Below, in pieces: positions 10,049-19,208 of a stretch of 64,000 nucleotides of DNA; position 1 is the stretch's first letter; every line of letters begins with the position of its first letter. The notes under the pieces are model-generated. The model had not been told where the DNA came from. It did not search any database and worked only from the letters and a program-made list of their open reading frames with translations. Origin of the DNA: JACVRW01 sp963757815. GTDB taxonomy: Bacteria; Actinomycetota; Thermoleophilia; Solirubrobacterales; Thermoleophilaceae. Both the position numbers and the translations under genes were made by a program. The stretch covers positions 186,001 to 250,000 of the forward strand of contig CAVWSN010000018.1 of assembly GCA_963757815.1 (NCBI GenBank). Reading direction: 5' to 3'.

Positions 10049-11523
10049 ACGAGACCACCCCTGCGGATGCGGTCACGCCGGGCGCTGTCGGAGACGATCA
10101 GGAGCAATGCGAGCAGCACCATGTTGGCGAGCAGCGAGCTGCCCCCGTACGAAACGAGCGGGAGCGTCACGCCCGTGAGCGGGATCACCCGCGTCACGCC
10201 GCCGACGATCACGAACACCTGGATCGCGAGCACGCTCGTCAGCCCGACCGCGAGCAGCTTGGAGAAGCCGTCCGCCGCCAGCATCGAGATCTTGAAGCCG
10301 CGGAAGACGAGCAGCAGGTAGGCGCCCACGAGGCCGGCGGCGCCGAAGAGGCCGGCCTCGTTCACGAGCACCGAGTAGATGAGGTCCGTGTGCGGCGCGG
10401 GGATCAGGATGTTCCCGCCGGGCGCCTCGAGCAGCGAACGGCCGAACCCCTCCCCGAACAACCCTCCGTCGGCCTGCGCGAACAGCGATTGGGCGACCTG
10501 GTAGCCCTGGCAGTTGACGAACTCGGTGACCTCGCCGGTGCTGGGACAGCGCACCTGCTCGGTGGAGAAGGTGTCGAGCCAGATGTCGAACCGGTCGCGC
10601 ACGTGCGACACCCGCTCGGCGAAGAAGAACGCGCCGCCGAAGAACATGGTCACCCCCACGCCCACGAGCGACAGCCGGCCCGTCGCAACGTAGAGGAGCG
10701 CCAGGAAGCCGCCGAAGAACATCAGCGAGCTGCCGAGGTCGCGGATGAAGATCAGCATCAGCATCGCGAGCCCCCAGACCAGAAGCAGCGGGCCGAAGTG
10801 CTTGGGCGAGGGCCGCTCACGCAGCACCGCCACGAGCGAGGCGACGAACACCGCGAGCAGCACCGAGCCCGCCGGCCCGAGGCCGAGAACCAAGACCGCC
10901 AGCACGGTCAGCACCGCCGGCACGCCGTAGAGCAGGATCTGCCTCTGGTAGGGCAGCGGGCGCAGCCGCGGGCGTACGAGGATGTCGCCGGTCTCGCGCA
11001 GGTAGCTCGCGAGGAAGACGATGATGCCGAGCTTCGCGAACTCGGCCGGCTGGAACTTGATCGGCCCGAGCTCGATGGCGAGGAAGGCGCCGTTCACCTG
11101 AGCCCCGATCCCCGGCAGCCGCGGCAGCACCAGGAGCGCGATGCTCCCTGCCGCGATCAGGTAGCGGTAGCGCTCAAGCACGTGGTGGTCGCGGATCAAC
11201 AGGATCGTGGCGCAGAAGAACACGAGCCCGACCACGAACCACTGGGCCTGCTCGCGGGCGAGCTCGGTGTCGATCCGGTAGATCAGGACGAGGCCGATGG
11301 CCGCGAGCAGCGCCGCAAGCGGAAACAGGTACGGGTCGGCATCGGGCAGCCGCGCTCGGATGAACAGGTGGGCGACCACGCAGAGGCCGAGGAAGACCGC
11401 CCCGTAGGTGAGCGTGGCGTCCTGGATGTCCTCCGTGCGGGTGGCGAGCACGGCGGCAAAGCCCGCGACGACGAGCAACGACACCGGCAGCAGGCCGAAC
11501 AGCTCACGCGTGCGCGCGGACAT
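10045..11523 (-). CDS. rodA: SEDS-family peptidoglycan polymerase (RodA/FtsW)
   Basis: 492 residues with about ten transmembrane helices. SEDS hallmarks are visible: GPIKFQPAEFAKLGIIVFL, RDLGSSLMFFGGFL, the loop AGLFGAAGLVGAYLL and the C-terminal VTLPLVSYGGSS. SEDS proteins polymerise lipid II into glycan strands together with a class B PBP, here the adjacent pbpA. The ATG at 11523 overlaps the pstP TGA by one base (TGATG). Operon position matches mycobacterial rodA; sequence alone does not fully separate RodA from FtsW. Confidence 0.94.
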   Translation of the reverse strand: MSARTRELFGLLPVSLLVVAGFAAVLATRTEDIQDATLTYGAVFLGLCVVAHLFIRARLPDADPYLFPLAALLAAIGLVLIYRIDTELAREQAQWFVVGLVFFCATILLIRDHHVLERYRYLIAAGSIALLVLPRLPGIGAQVNGAFLAIELGPIKFQPAEFAKLGIIVFLASYLRETGDILVRPRLRPLPYQRQILLYGVPAVLTVLAVLVLGLGPAGSVLLAVFVASLVAVLRERPSPKHFGPLLLVWGLAMLMLIFIRDLGSSLMFFGGFLALLYVATGRLSLVGVGVTMFFGGAFFFAERVSHVRDRFDIWLDTFSTEQVRCPSTGEVTEFVNCQGYQVAQSLFAQADGGLFGEGFGRSLLEAPGGNILIPAPHTDLIYSVLVNEAGLFGAAGLVGAYLLLVFRGFKISMLAADGFSKLLAVGLTSVLAIQVFVIVGGVTRVIPLTGVTLPLVSYGGSSLLANMVLLALLLIVSDSARRDRIRRGGLV

Positions 11524-12761
11524 CAGCTCCCCGATCCGCCCGCAGGCTCGAGCTGGCCGCGCTCCAGCGCTCTCACGAGATCGACGGCGTCCTCGCGGCT
11601 GCGCCACTCGTGGTCGAGCACGCGCTCGCGGCGGCCGCTCGGGATCGCCCGGGCCGGCATGCCGCTCGCGTAGTCCTCTTCGTAGAGGTCGATGCCGAGC
11701 GGGAGCTCGTACGGGATGCCGCGATAGACGGTCACGAGCCCACCGTCGTTGGTTCCGACGAAGTAGACCTGCCGGCTCAGGGCGTAGAGCCCGGTCACGG
11801 CAGCCGCGAGCAGCGCGAGGCCGAGCAGGATCTTCATCGCGAGGCCGATCCGGCTGCGGCGCCTCGGCTTTGCCCGCGCGGCCGGCGCCGGAGGGATGGG
11901 CTCGATCGGCTTGGCCGGCGCGGCGGGCGCCGGCGCCGGGGTCGCCGCGCGGACCTCGTCGGCGCTCAGCTGGCCGGCGATCGTCTCGTCCTCGGCCGCG
12001 GAGTCGCCTGGGACGATCGTGGTGGCCTCGGGGACAGCGTCGCCCAGCTCCCCGATCCGGAACAGGACGACCGTGATGTTGTCCTTGCCGCCGCTCTGGT
12101 TCGCGGCCTTGATCAGGGCGTCGGCCGCCTCGTCCAGGGTCGCCGAGGTGCGGAGGATCGCGGCCACCTCGTCGTCCGAGATCATCGAGGTCAGGCCGTC
12201 CGAGCAGAGCAGGAACAGGTCGCCGTCGCGCGCGCTCAGCGTGTAGGTGTCGACCTCCACGTCCGGCTCGGGGCCTAGCGCGCGCGTGATGATCGAGCGC
12301 TGCGGATGGTGCTCGGCCGCCTCCGGGGTGATCTGTCCGCTGCGCTCGAGCTCGGCGACCAGCGAGTGGTCGCGCGTGATCTGCTCGAGCCCGCCGTCGC
12401 GCATCCGATACGCGCGGCTGTCGCCCACGTGGGCGAGGCTCACCTCCTCGTCGTGCACCTTGGCGGCGGTGAGGGTCGTGCCCATGCCGCGGTGCGACTC
12501 CTCCGTCACCGCAAGGTCGTAGATGCGCCGGTTGGCCTCCCGCAGCAGCCGCGCGAGCTGGGCCTCCGCGGCCTCGCCCGCCGCGCTCGCGCCCTCGAAC
12601 GCCTCCGCCGCTATGGCCGAGGCCACCTCGCCGGCCCTGGCCCCTCCCATACCGTCGGCGACCGCGAAGAACGGCGGCCTGAGCACCAGCGAGTCCTCGT
12701 TGGCGCTGCGCTGGCGGCCCACGTCCGTCCGCCCAACCTGTTCGACGATGCCGAGCGCCAC
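11523..12761 (-). CDS. pstP: PP2C-family protein phosphatase with membrane anchor
   Basis: 412 residues. The N-terminal 240 residues form a PPM phosphatase: RSANEDS (metal-binding Asp23), ADGMGG (Asp36), MGTTL, HVGDSRAY, LLCSDGL and GKDNITVV are all present. After a proline/alanine-rich linker comes a single membrane helix (ILLGLALLAAAVTGLYAL) and a small extracytoplasmic domain, the architecture of mycobacterial PstP. It reverses phosphorylation by the kinases of the same operon. Start GTG 12761; 4 bp separate it from fhaB. Confidence 0.95.
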   Translation of the reverse strand: MALGIVEQVGRTDVGRQRSANEDSLVLRPPFFAVADGMGGARAGEVASAIAAEAFEGASAAGEAAEAQLARLLREANRRIYDLAVTEESHRGMGTTLTAAKVHDEEVSLAHVGDSRAYRMRDGGLEQITRDHSLVAELERSGQITPEAAEHHPQRSIITRALGPEPDVEVDTYTLSARDGDLFLLCSDGLTSMISDDEVAAILRTSATLDEAADALIKAANQSGGKDNITVVLFRIGELGDAVPEATTIVPGDSAAEDETIAGQLSADEVRAATPAPAPAAPAKPIEPIPPAPAARAKPRRRSRIGLAMKILLGLALLAAAVTGLYALSRQVYFVGTNDGGLVTVYRGIPYELPLGIDLYEEDYASGMPARAIPSGRRERVLDHEWRSREDAVDLVRALERGQLEPAGGSGS

Positions 12762-12765
12762 GTGA

Positions 12766-13248
12766 CTACTCCTCGTAGCGGTACTCGCTGTCGCCGATGC
12801 GGATCACGTCGGCGGGCTTGAGGCGCTCGGTCGAGCGCACCTGGCGGCCGTTGAGATAGGTCCCGTTGGTCGAGCCCATGTCCTCGAGGTACATGTACTC
12901 CCCGCGGGAGAAGATGCGCGCATGGGCGGACGACGCGAACGGGTCGTCCACGCGGATCTCCGCGCCGTCCGAGCGGCCCATCGTCGCGCCGTCCCCGACG
13001 TCGAAGGTCGTGCCCGGCTCGTGACCCATCGCGGCCACCACGCTCAACCGCGGCGAGACCCCCGCGCGCAGGTTCGGGAGCGCGGACTCCTTGCGGCGGG
13101 GACGCGGCGGCTCGACCGGCTCGGCGGCCGCGGCCGAGCTCTCGTACCGGGAGAGGTCGCGCATGGCGCTCCGCACCACCCAGAGAAGGAAGAGGTAGAG
13201 AACGAGGAGGAAGCCGAACTTGAGCGCGACCGCGAGCGGCTCGTCCAT
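12766..13248 (-). CDS. fhaB: FHA-domain membrane protein FhaB
   Basis: 160 residues: an N-terminal helix (FGFLLVLYLFLLWVV) then a proline-rich linker and a C-terminal forkhead-associated domain with MGRSDGAEI, SSAHARI and STNGTYLNG, the residues that bind phosphothreonine. FhaB (FipA in mycobacteria) binds kinase-phosphorylated wall and division proteins. Lies between fhaA and pstP, the conserved actinobacterial order. Confidence 0.93.
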   Translation of the reverse strand: MDEPLAVALKFGFLLVLYLFLLWVVRSAMRDLSRYESSAAAAEPVEPPRPRRKESALPNLRAGVSPRLSVVAAMGHEPGTTFDVGDGATMGRSDGAEIRVDDPFASSAHARIFSRGEYMYLEDMGSTNGTYLNGRQVRSTERLKPADVIRIGDSEYRYEE

Positions 13249-13258
13249 AGTGCGGCCC

Positions 13259-14026
13259 CTACTCGAGCTCGAAGGTCAGGTCGGTCACGCCGATGGTGAT
13301 GCGGTCACCGTCGCGCAGCGCCACCTGATCCACCCGGCGGCCGTTGACCTTCACGCCGTTCGTGGAGCCGAGATCGATCACGTGCCAGGCGTTCTCGTCG
13401 CGGCGCAGCTCGACGTGCCGCCGCGACACGTTGGGGTCGGAGACGACGACGTCGCAGTCGCGGCTGCGGCCGATCACGGCCCGGTCGCCGCTGAGGACGT
13501 GGCGCCGGCCCTCGGTCACGAGCAGCGCCTGGCGGCGCGAGATGGGCGCCTCGAGCCTGCGCGCCTCGCGATCGGGCGAGTAGACCATCGTGTGGCCGAA
13601 GTCCCCCGCCGACGGAGCCGCGGCCACGGGCGCCTGCTCCTCGAGCTCCTCCTCCGGCGGAGCGAGCAGCTGAGCCTGGATGCCGAACTCGCCGAGCTCT
13701 AGCCGCTCGTCCGTGTGGAACTCGATCTGCGGACGGCTGGTGAGCGCGAGCGACTCCTGGCGGGCGTGCTCGAGCAGGTAGTCGGAGAGCTCCTTGCGGA
13801 GGGCCGGCTCGTAGCTCGAGAACTGCTCGCGGTCGGGCGGGGAGAGGAAGACGCGGTAGTGATTCGGCACGTACACGCGCGAGACGGAGACCATCTGGTT
13901 GTCCTCCATCTCCTTCGCCAGCTTGTGCGCGAGCTCGACCGGCTGGACGCTCGTCTTGAACGCGCGCCCGAACGCGCCCTCGACGAGCCCGCCGAGCTTG
14001 GCCTCCAGGTTGCGCAGCATGCTCAT
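13259..14026 (-). CDS. fhaA: FhaA-like protein (DUF3662 plus FHA domain)
   Basis: 255 residues from ATG 14026, whose MSMLRNLEAKLGGLVEGAF beginning matches the usual FhaA N-terminus; GTG 14035 would add three residues. Residues 1-115 form the DUF3662 domain, then a low-complexity linker, then an FHA domain (IGRSRDCDVVVSDPNVSRRH, STNGVKVNG). In mycobacteria FhaA recognises phosphorylated MviN and links kinase activity to lipid II supply; the same role is inferred here. First of the fhaA-fhaB-pstP-rodA-pbpA-pknB series. Confidence 0.92.
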   Translation of the reverse strand: MSMLRNLEAKLGGLVEGAFGRAFKTSVQPVELAHKLAKEMEDNQMVSVSRVYVPNHYRVFLSPPDREQFSSYEPALRKELSDYLLEHARQESLALTSRPQIEFHTDERLELGEFGIQAQLLAPPEEELEEQAPVAAAPSAGDFGHTMVYSPDREARRLEAPISRRQALLVTEGRRHVLSGDRAVIGRSRDCDVVVSDPNVSRRHVELRRDENAWHVIDLGSTNGVKVNGRRVDQVALRDGDRITIGVTDLTFELE

Positions 14027-14057
14027 ATACCGCACCGCAGGGTAGAGCGGCGGGGGG

Positions 14058-16019
14058 TCACGCGGTCGTTACACGTGGCGCCCGCCAGCCCTCTGCGGGG
14101 GCCACGACCTGGGACACGGACAGGGCCACGATCGCCCCCAACAGCGGGCCTGCCACGGCGCCGCGGGCGCTGTCGCGGGCTACGTCCGCCGCGAGTGCGT
14201 CGCCCAGCGCGATGTGCGCCACCACCAGCCCCGCGACCCAGAGACCCGCGCCCACGAGGTCGACCGCGAGCCAGCGGCCACGGATCACGAACGGCAGCGC
14301 CAAGGCGAATGCCGCCCAGACCACGAGCGGCGCCAGCGCGGGGGTCGTGGCGAGCGGCTGGAGCACGTCCGAGACGGCGGCCGAGATCGAGCCCTCCCAG
14401 TCCGCGCGGGGGAGTGTGCCGTCGGGAGAGCCGAACAGCAGCGCCTTTCCGGTGATCGCCTCGCCCAGCGCGAGCCACCAGAAGCCGGCGATGGCCAGCC
14501 CGGCCCGCCGCCAGGCCGTCGGCGCAAGTGCCGCGAGCCCCACGAAGGCCGGACCGAGCGCCACCGTGCCGAGCAGCGGCGCAAGCACCGGGACCGACCA
14601 GAGCAGCCCCGCACGCGGGAGCAGGAAGGGAACCGGCGCGGCGGCCGCGGCGAGCACGACGGCCGTCCCCTGGCGGTCGGCCTCGGGTGACACGAGCCAG
14701 GCGCAGAGCGCAAACACCGAGAGCATCCAGCCGATGCGCGGCAGCAACGCCGTGGCGAGTGCCGCGGCGCCGGCGGCTGCAGCCGGTGAGAAGGAGGGGT
14801 CGGGCCCGAGAGTCCCGAGGACCCCGAGCACGAGGCCGCCGGCGAGGAGACCGGCGCCGGCGCGCTGCAGCACGCGCACGCCGCGCGCGGGCCGCGCGCC
14901 CGGCTCGCTCCGGCCAAGCAGGCCGGTGGCGACCGTGGGGTCGTCGCCGAAATAGCCGGGCCGCTCCGGCCCGCCGCGCCGGAAGAGCCGGCGCGTACGC
15001 CGGGTGGTGGGGAGGCCGACGCGGCGCAGCGTCTCGGGCTCCACCAGTCCGCCCTCGTCGGTCAGATCGCGCTCGGCGGCGCGCAGGTCGGCGCGCAGCT
15101 CGTCCGGCGTGGGACGGCGTGCGGGGTCGACGTCGAGCGCGTCGTCGAGCGCGTCGCAGAGCTCGAGCGGCAGGTCGCGGCGCATCGATGCGAGCGACGG
15201 CAGCGGGCGCCCGAGCCGACGCGCCGTGGCCGCGGGCCCGCCGGCGCGGACCGGGTTCTTGCCCGTCCAGGCCTCGTAGAGGGTGAGGGCCAGCGAGTAG
15301 ACGTCGCAGGCCGGCGTCACCCGCGCGCCCTCCGCCTGCTCCGGCGCCATGTAGGCAAGCGTGCCCACGACGTCGCCGGTGCGCGTGAGCAGGTCGCCGC
15401 TCACGAGATGGGCGACCCCGAAGTCGGTCAGCTTCGCGAAGCCGACGCCGGCCGCCGGCTCGGCCACCACCATCACGTTCTGGGGCTTGACGTCGCGATG
15501 GATGACGCCGCGCGCGTGGGCATGGGCGAGCGCCTCGCTGAGGTCCGCGCCGATGCGCGCCACGTCGCGGTCCGAGATCGCCCCGGCGCGCAGCAGCTCG
15601 GCAAAGGTTCGGCCCCGAACCAGCTCGGACACCAGGTAGACGTCGTGCTCGTCCGCGGCCAGCTCGTAGATACCGACAATCGCGGGGTGGTTCAGCCGCG
15701 CGGCCGCCAGCGCCTCGCGCTCCACGCGCTCGCCGCCGCCGCGCTCGCGCGGGATCGCCTTGACCGCGACCTCACGCTCGAGCTTCTCGTCCCATGCGTG
15801 CCAGACGACCCCGAAGCCGCCGGCGCCGAGGCGCTGCTCGAGGCGATAACGGCCGAGGACCACGCGCGGCCCGGGACCCGTCGGCAGGCTTTCGGTAGGG
15901 TCCGAACCTCCCAGCGGCAGGGTGCCGGGCTCTTCCGTGAAGCCTGTCTTGGAACGGTTCATCCCAGGTTCTGTGTTCGGTTCTCGGAGAGCGCGTCCTG
16001 CCCCCCGTTCATACTCCAT
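14058..16019 (-). CDS. Ser/Thr protein kinase with polytopic membrane C-terminus
   Basis: 653 residues. The kinase domain has GAGGFGVVWHA, catalytic Lys in VAVKAI, HRDVKPQN and TDFGVAH, so it should be active. Residues from about 375 onward contain many hydrophobic segments (about ten), an uncommon kinase-plus-polytopic-membrane arrangement with no recognised sensor domain. It is 32 bp upstream of fhaA in the same direction and probably heads the operon. Start ATG 16019 is the longest; ATG 15962 (MNRSKTGF) is an alternative and neither has a good Shine-Dalgarno. Confidence 0.88.
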   Translation of the reverse strand: MEYERGAGRALREPNTEPGMNRSKTGFTEEPGTLPLGGSDPTESLPTGPGPRVVLGRYRLEQRLGAGGFGVVWHAWDEKLEREVAVKAIPRERGGGERVEREALAAARLNHPAIVGIYELAADEHDVYLVSELVRGRTFAELLRAGAISDRDVARIGADLSEALAHAHARGVIHRDVKPQNVMVVAEPAAGVGFAKLTDFGVAHLVSGDLLTRTGDVVGTLAYMAPEQAEGARVTPACDVYSLALTLYEAWTGKNPVRAGGPAATARRLGRPLPSLASMRRDLPLELCDALDDALDVDPARRPTPDELRADLRAAERDLTDEGGLVEPETLRRVGLPTTRRTRRLFRRGGPERPGYFGDDPTVATGLLGRSEPGARPARGVRVLQRAGAGLLAGGLVLGVLGTLGPDPSFSPAAAAGAAALATALLPRIGWMLSVFALCAWLVSPEADRQGTAVVLAAAAAPVPFLLPRAGLLWSVPVLAPLLGTVALGPAFVGLAALAPTAWRRAGLAIAGFWWLALGEAITGKALLFGSPDGTLPRADWEGSISAAVSDVLQPLATTPALAPLVVWAAFALALPFVIRGRWLAVDLVGAGLWVAGLVVAHIALGDALAADVARDSARGAVAGPLLGAIVALSVSQVVAPAEGWRAPRVTTA

Positions 16020-16151
16020 CCAAGCGCCACGTGCGCCTCGAAAGCGCTAGGAGCGATACTGCTTTCCTTCCTCGACGAACCGGACGAGCCCGTAGCTGGA
16101 CGGACACGGCGGCGGCCGTCGGGCGGTCGATCGACAGACCGCCAGACGCTG

Positions 16152-17165
16152 ATGGTCCGCAGGACCTTAGCTATAGGCGCCGGTCTGCTTGTGCTGATTC
16201 TGCTGGTGCTCGGCTTCCGCGGCTGCCTCAACGCCCGCAAGGAACGGTCGATCAAGGACTACGTGAGCCAGTCGTCCGAGCTGATCGACCAGTCGAAGCT
16301 CGAGGGCAACCAGCTCTTCGAGCTGCTGCGCGGGACCGGTGACCAGGACACGGCCGTGGACGCGGCGAACGTCGTGAACGGGCTGCGCAGCGAGTCGGCC
16401 ACGCTTGTCGACCGCGCGAATGACCTCGATGTCCCCGACGAGATGTCCCCGGCGCAGGACAACCTGCTCGACGCCCTTGAGCTGCGCCGGGACGGGCTTG
16501 CCGCCGTGGCCAATGCCCTTCCTGGCGCGCTCGCCGACGAGGAACGCCGCGAGAGCACGGCCGACGTGGCCGAGATGATGCAGGTCTTCCTCGCGAGCGA
16601 CGTGATCCTGAAGTACCGCTTCCGGCCCAACGTGATGGAGACGCTCGAGGAGGAGGACCTGACCGGCGAGGTCAGCGTTCCCAGGCCGCAAGAGCTCGAG
16701 TTCGTCCCCGACGTCCAATGGGTCGACCCCGACTTCGTGGCCGACGAGATCTCCGGACTGCGCGGTGGTGGCGGCGGAGCGGCCGATGAACCCGCGGCCC
16801 CCGGCCTGCACGGCAACGGCCTCGGCACGGTCACGCTCGGCGGCGTGGCGCTCGTCCCGGGCGCCTCGGCGACCGTACCGCTCGCCGAGGACCTCTCATT
16901 CGAGGTCCAGGTTGTCAATCAGGGCGAGAACAACGAGACCGATGTCAACGTCAAGGTGACCGTCGGCGAGGGCAACGACGCGATCGAGCGCGAGGAGCAG
17001 GTGCCGGAGATCGCGATCGGTGAGCAGCAAACCGTGACGATCCCGCTCGGTGAGGAGCCGCCCACGGGTGAGAACGTGCCGGTCAAGGTGGAGGTCGAGC
17101 CCGTCGCGGGCGAAGAGATGACGGACAACAACGTCGGCGAGTTCACGGTCATCTTCACAAGCTGA
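16152..17165 (+). CDS. Secreted/anchored protein with CARDB-like C-terminal domain
   Basis: 337 residues starting at ATG 16152. The N-terminus is a signal anchor (LAIGAGLLVLILLVLGFRGCL; the cysteine does not sit in a convincing lipobox). The middle is helical and charged. The C-terminal 110 residues (LSFEVQVVNQGENNETDV, then VPVKVEVEPVAGEEMTDNN) look like a CARDB/beta-sandwich adhesion module with the typical N-x-G-x-N turns. Extracytoplasmic by prediction. Divergent from the kinase at 16019 across 132 bp. Specific function unknown. Confidence 0.75.
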   Translation: MVRRTLAIGAGLLVLILLVLGFRGCLNARKERSIKDYVSQSSELIDQSKLEGNQLFELLRGTGDQDTAVDAANVVNGLRSESATLVDRANDLDVPDEMSPAQDNLLDALELRRDGLAAVANALPGALADEERRESTADVAEMMQVFLASDVILKYRFRPNVMETLEEEDLTGEVSVPRPQELEFVPDVQWVDPDFVADEISGLRGGGGGAADEPAAPGLHGNGLGTVTLGGVALVPGASATVPLAEDLSFEVQVVNQGENNETDVNVKVTVGEGNDAIEREEQVPEIAIGEQQTVTIPLGEEPPTGENVPVKVEVEPVAGEEMTDNNVGEFTVIFTS

Positions 17166-17189
17166 GCCCCGGCGATACCCTCAGCCGCC

Positions 17190-17699
17190 GTGGATGAGCT
17201 GACCTCCACACAGGGAATCGTCGCGCTCGCGGCAGCCGGGGTGGCGCTTCTCGCGCTCCTTTGGTGCATCGTGCTCGCGGTCAAGCTGCGCCGCCTGCGC
17301 TCGGCCCAGCGCACTGTGCTGAGGGGGGAGGAGGCGGACATCGTCCAGCACTCCGCCGCGCTGCAGGAGGCCTTCGTGCAGCTGCGCGACTGGGTCGAGG
17401 AGACCGCGGCCGGGCTCGAGTCGCGGGTGGGCGAAGCCGAGCGGCGGATGGACGGTTGCGTCTCCCACACGTCGCTCGTGCGCTACGACGCCATGAACGA
17501 GCTCTCGGGCCAGCAGTCGAGCACGCTGGCGCTGCTCGACTCGCGCCGGACCGGCGTGGTGCTCTCGTCGATCCTGCACCGGGACCAGGCGCGCTTCTAC
17601 GTGAAGCAGCTGCACGAGGGCACCTCGGAACACGAGCTCTCACCGGAGGAGCAGCAGGCCGTCGCGGCCGCGATCGCCGAGACCAACTCCGACCGCTGA
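17190..17699 (+). CDS. DUF4446 family membrane protein
   Basis: 169 residues: one N-terminal transmembrane helix (IVALAAAGVALLALLWCIVLAV), a coiled-coil segment (VQHSAALQEAFVQLRDWVEE), and the DUF4446 core LVRYDAMNELSGQQSSTLALLD and VVLSSILHRDQARFYVKQL. The family has no assigned role. Its TGA shares one base with the ATG of pheA (TGATG), so the two are co-translated. Confidence 0.85.
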   Translation: MDELTSTQGIVALAAAGVALLALLWCIVLAVKLRRLRSAQRTVLRGEEADIVQHSAALQEAFVQLRDWVEETAAGLESRVGEAERRMDGCVSHTSLVRYDAMNELSGQQSSTLALLDSRRTGVVLSSILHRDQARFYVKQLHEGTSEHELSPEEQQAVAAAIAETNSDR

Positions 17700-18538
17700 T
17701 GAAGGTCGCCTACCTCGGTCCCCCGGGGACCCATAGCGAGGAGGCGCTGCGCGCATCGGCGCCGGCGGACGTCGAGGAGCTCCCCCATCCCACCCTCTAC
17801 GACGCGGTCATGGCGGTCCAGGAAGGCGGCGCGGACCGAGCGGTGGTGCCGATCGAGAACGCGCTCGAGGGAGGCGTGGCGGTCACTCTCGACACGCTGG
17901 TGCTCGAGGCCGTCGACGTGCGCATCGCGGGAGAGGTCGTCCATCCGATCCACCACTGCCTGATCGCCGCTGCGCCGCGCGGGCTCGCTGGTGTGGCGCG
18001 CGTGGTCTCCCACCCCCAGGCCACCGCCCAGTGCGCTCACTTCCTGCGCGCCCACCTGCCCGGCGTGGAGCACGTGAGCGCGCCGTCCACGGCGGATGCC
18101 GTCATGTCGCTCCGCGACGCCGACGGGGCCACCGTCGCGCTCGGCTCGCGCCTGGCCGCCGAGATGTACGGCTGCGAGGTGATTGCGACGAACGTCGAGG
18201 ACCACCCGGACAACGTCACCCGCTTCGTCTGGCTGGCGCCGGCGAAGGAGGTCGCGGAGCCCGGTCCCCTGGCCAAGACGACGATCGTGTTCTGGGGCGG
18301 CGGCGACGAGTCGCCAGGATGGCTCGTGGACGTCCTGGGCGAGCTCTCGGGCCGAGGCGTCAACCTCACGCGCATCGAGTCGCGCCCACGCCGGATCCGG
18401 CTCGGCCACTACATGTTCATCGCCGACCTCGAGGGCGCGGCCGGCCGCTCGCCCGTGCGCGAGGCCCTGGTGGCGCTGCGCGGCCACGTCGAGGAGGTCC
18501 GGGTGCTCGGCTCGTACTCCCCCGTCACCGGCTCATAG
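17699..18538 (+). CDS. pheA: Prephenate dehydratase
   Basis: 279 residues, the length of monofunctional PheA. It decarboxylates and dehydrates prephenate to phenylpyruvate for phenylalanine synthesis. Visible: AYLGPPGTHSEEAL at the N-terminus, VPIENALEGGV, the catalytic TRF motif in DNVTRFVWL, and a C-terminal ACT regulatory domain with GVNLTRIESRP, the ESRP phenylalanine-binding motif, so feedback inhibition is expected. Start overlaps the DUF4446 stop. Confidence 0.95.
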   Translation: MKVAYLGPPGTHSEEALRASAPADVEELPHPTLYDAVMAVQEGGADRAVVPIENALEGGVAVTLDTLVLEAVDVRIAGEVVHPIHHCLIAAAPRGLAGVARVVSHPQATAQCAHFLRAHLPGVEHVSAPSTADAVMSLRDADGATVALGSRLAAEMYGCEVIATNVEDHPDNVTRFVWLAPAKEVAEPGPLAKTTIVFWGGGDESPGWLVDVLGELSGRGVNLTRIESRPRRIRLGHYMFIADLEGAAGRSPVREALVALRGHVEEVRVLGSYSPVTGS

Positions 18539-18602
18539 CCCCGGCGCCTTCACCGATTCAGCGCAAATTGCGAGCGGGGGCGCCGGGTACACTCCCGGCA
18601 GC

Positions 18603-19208
18603 ATGGCTGTGCGCGTGGATCTGACGCTCGAGGCGGGTGACTCGGAACCAAGGCCTCCCGTGGCGCTGCACGGGGCCACCGGGCCTGCGCAGCGCCGCTC
18701 GTCGTCAGGCCGGGTCCTCGTCCTGAACGCTTCCTATGAGCCGATCAACGTCTGCACCGTTCGGCGTGCGGCCGTCCTGCTCCTCAAGAACCGGGCCGAG
18801 ATGATCGAGAAGGGCGACTGGGCGCTCCACGCCGAGTCGTTCACGCTCGACCGCCCGGTGGTCATACGCCTGCTGACCTACGTCCGCATTCCGCGCGACG
18901 CCCACCGGCGCAAGATCACCCGCCGCGCGGTGTTCGCCCGCGACCGCTGGACCTGCCAGTACTGCGGGCACGAGCGCGGCAACCTGACCGTGGACCACGT
19001 GATCCCGCGTTCGAAGGGCGGCCCCTCGACCTGGGAGAACATCGTGACCTGCTGCGCGCCCTGCAACCGGCGCAAGGGCGACCGGCTGCCCGCGCAGGCG
19101 CGGATGGTGCCCGTCAGGGCGCCGCGGGCGCCGCACCAGGCCATCTTCATCCACGTGGCCGCGCCGACGATCCCGCAGGCCTGGGAGCAGTACCTCGTAG
19201 CGGCCTGA
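18603..19208 (+). CDS. HNH endonuclease domain protein
   Basis: 201 residues from ATG 18603. The core LVLNASYEPINVCTVRRA plus an HNH domain with CQYCGHERGNLTVDHVIPRSKGG and CCAPCNRRKGD (two CxxC zinc pairs around the DH catalytic pair) marks the widespread chromosomal HNH family found next to housekeeping genes. The biological substrate is unknown. Its TGA shares a base with the next ATG. Confidence 0.88.
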   Translation: MAVRVDLTLEAGDSEPRPPVALHGATGPAQRRSSSGRVLVLNASYEPINVCTVRRAAVLLLKNRAEMIEKGDWALHAESFTLDRPVVIRLLTYVRIPRDAHRRKITRRAVFARDRWTCQYCGHERGNLTVDHVIPRSKGGPSTWENIVTCCAPCNRRKGDRLPAQARMVPVRAPRAPHQAIFIHVAAPTIPQAWEQYLVAA

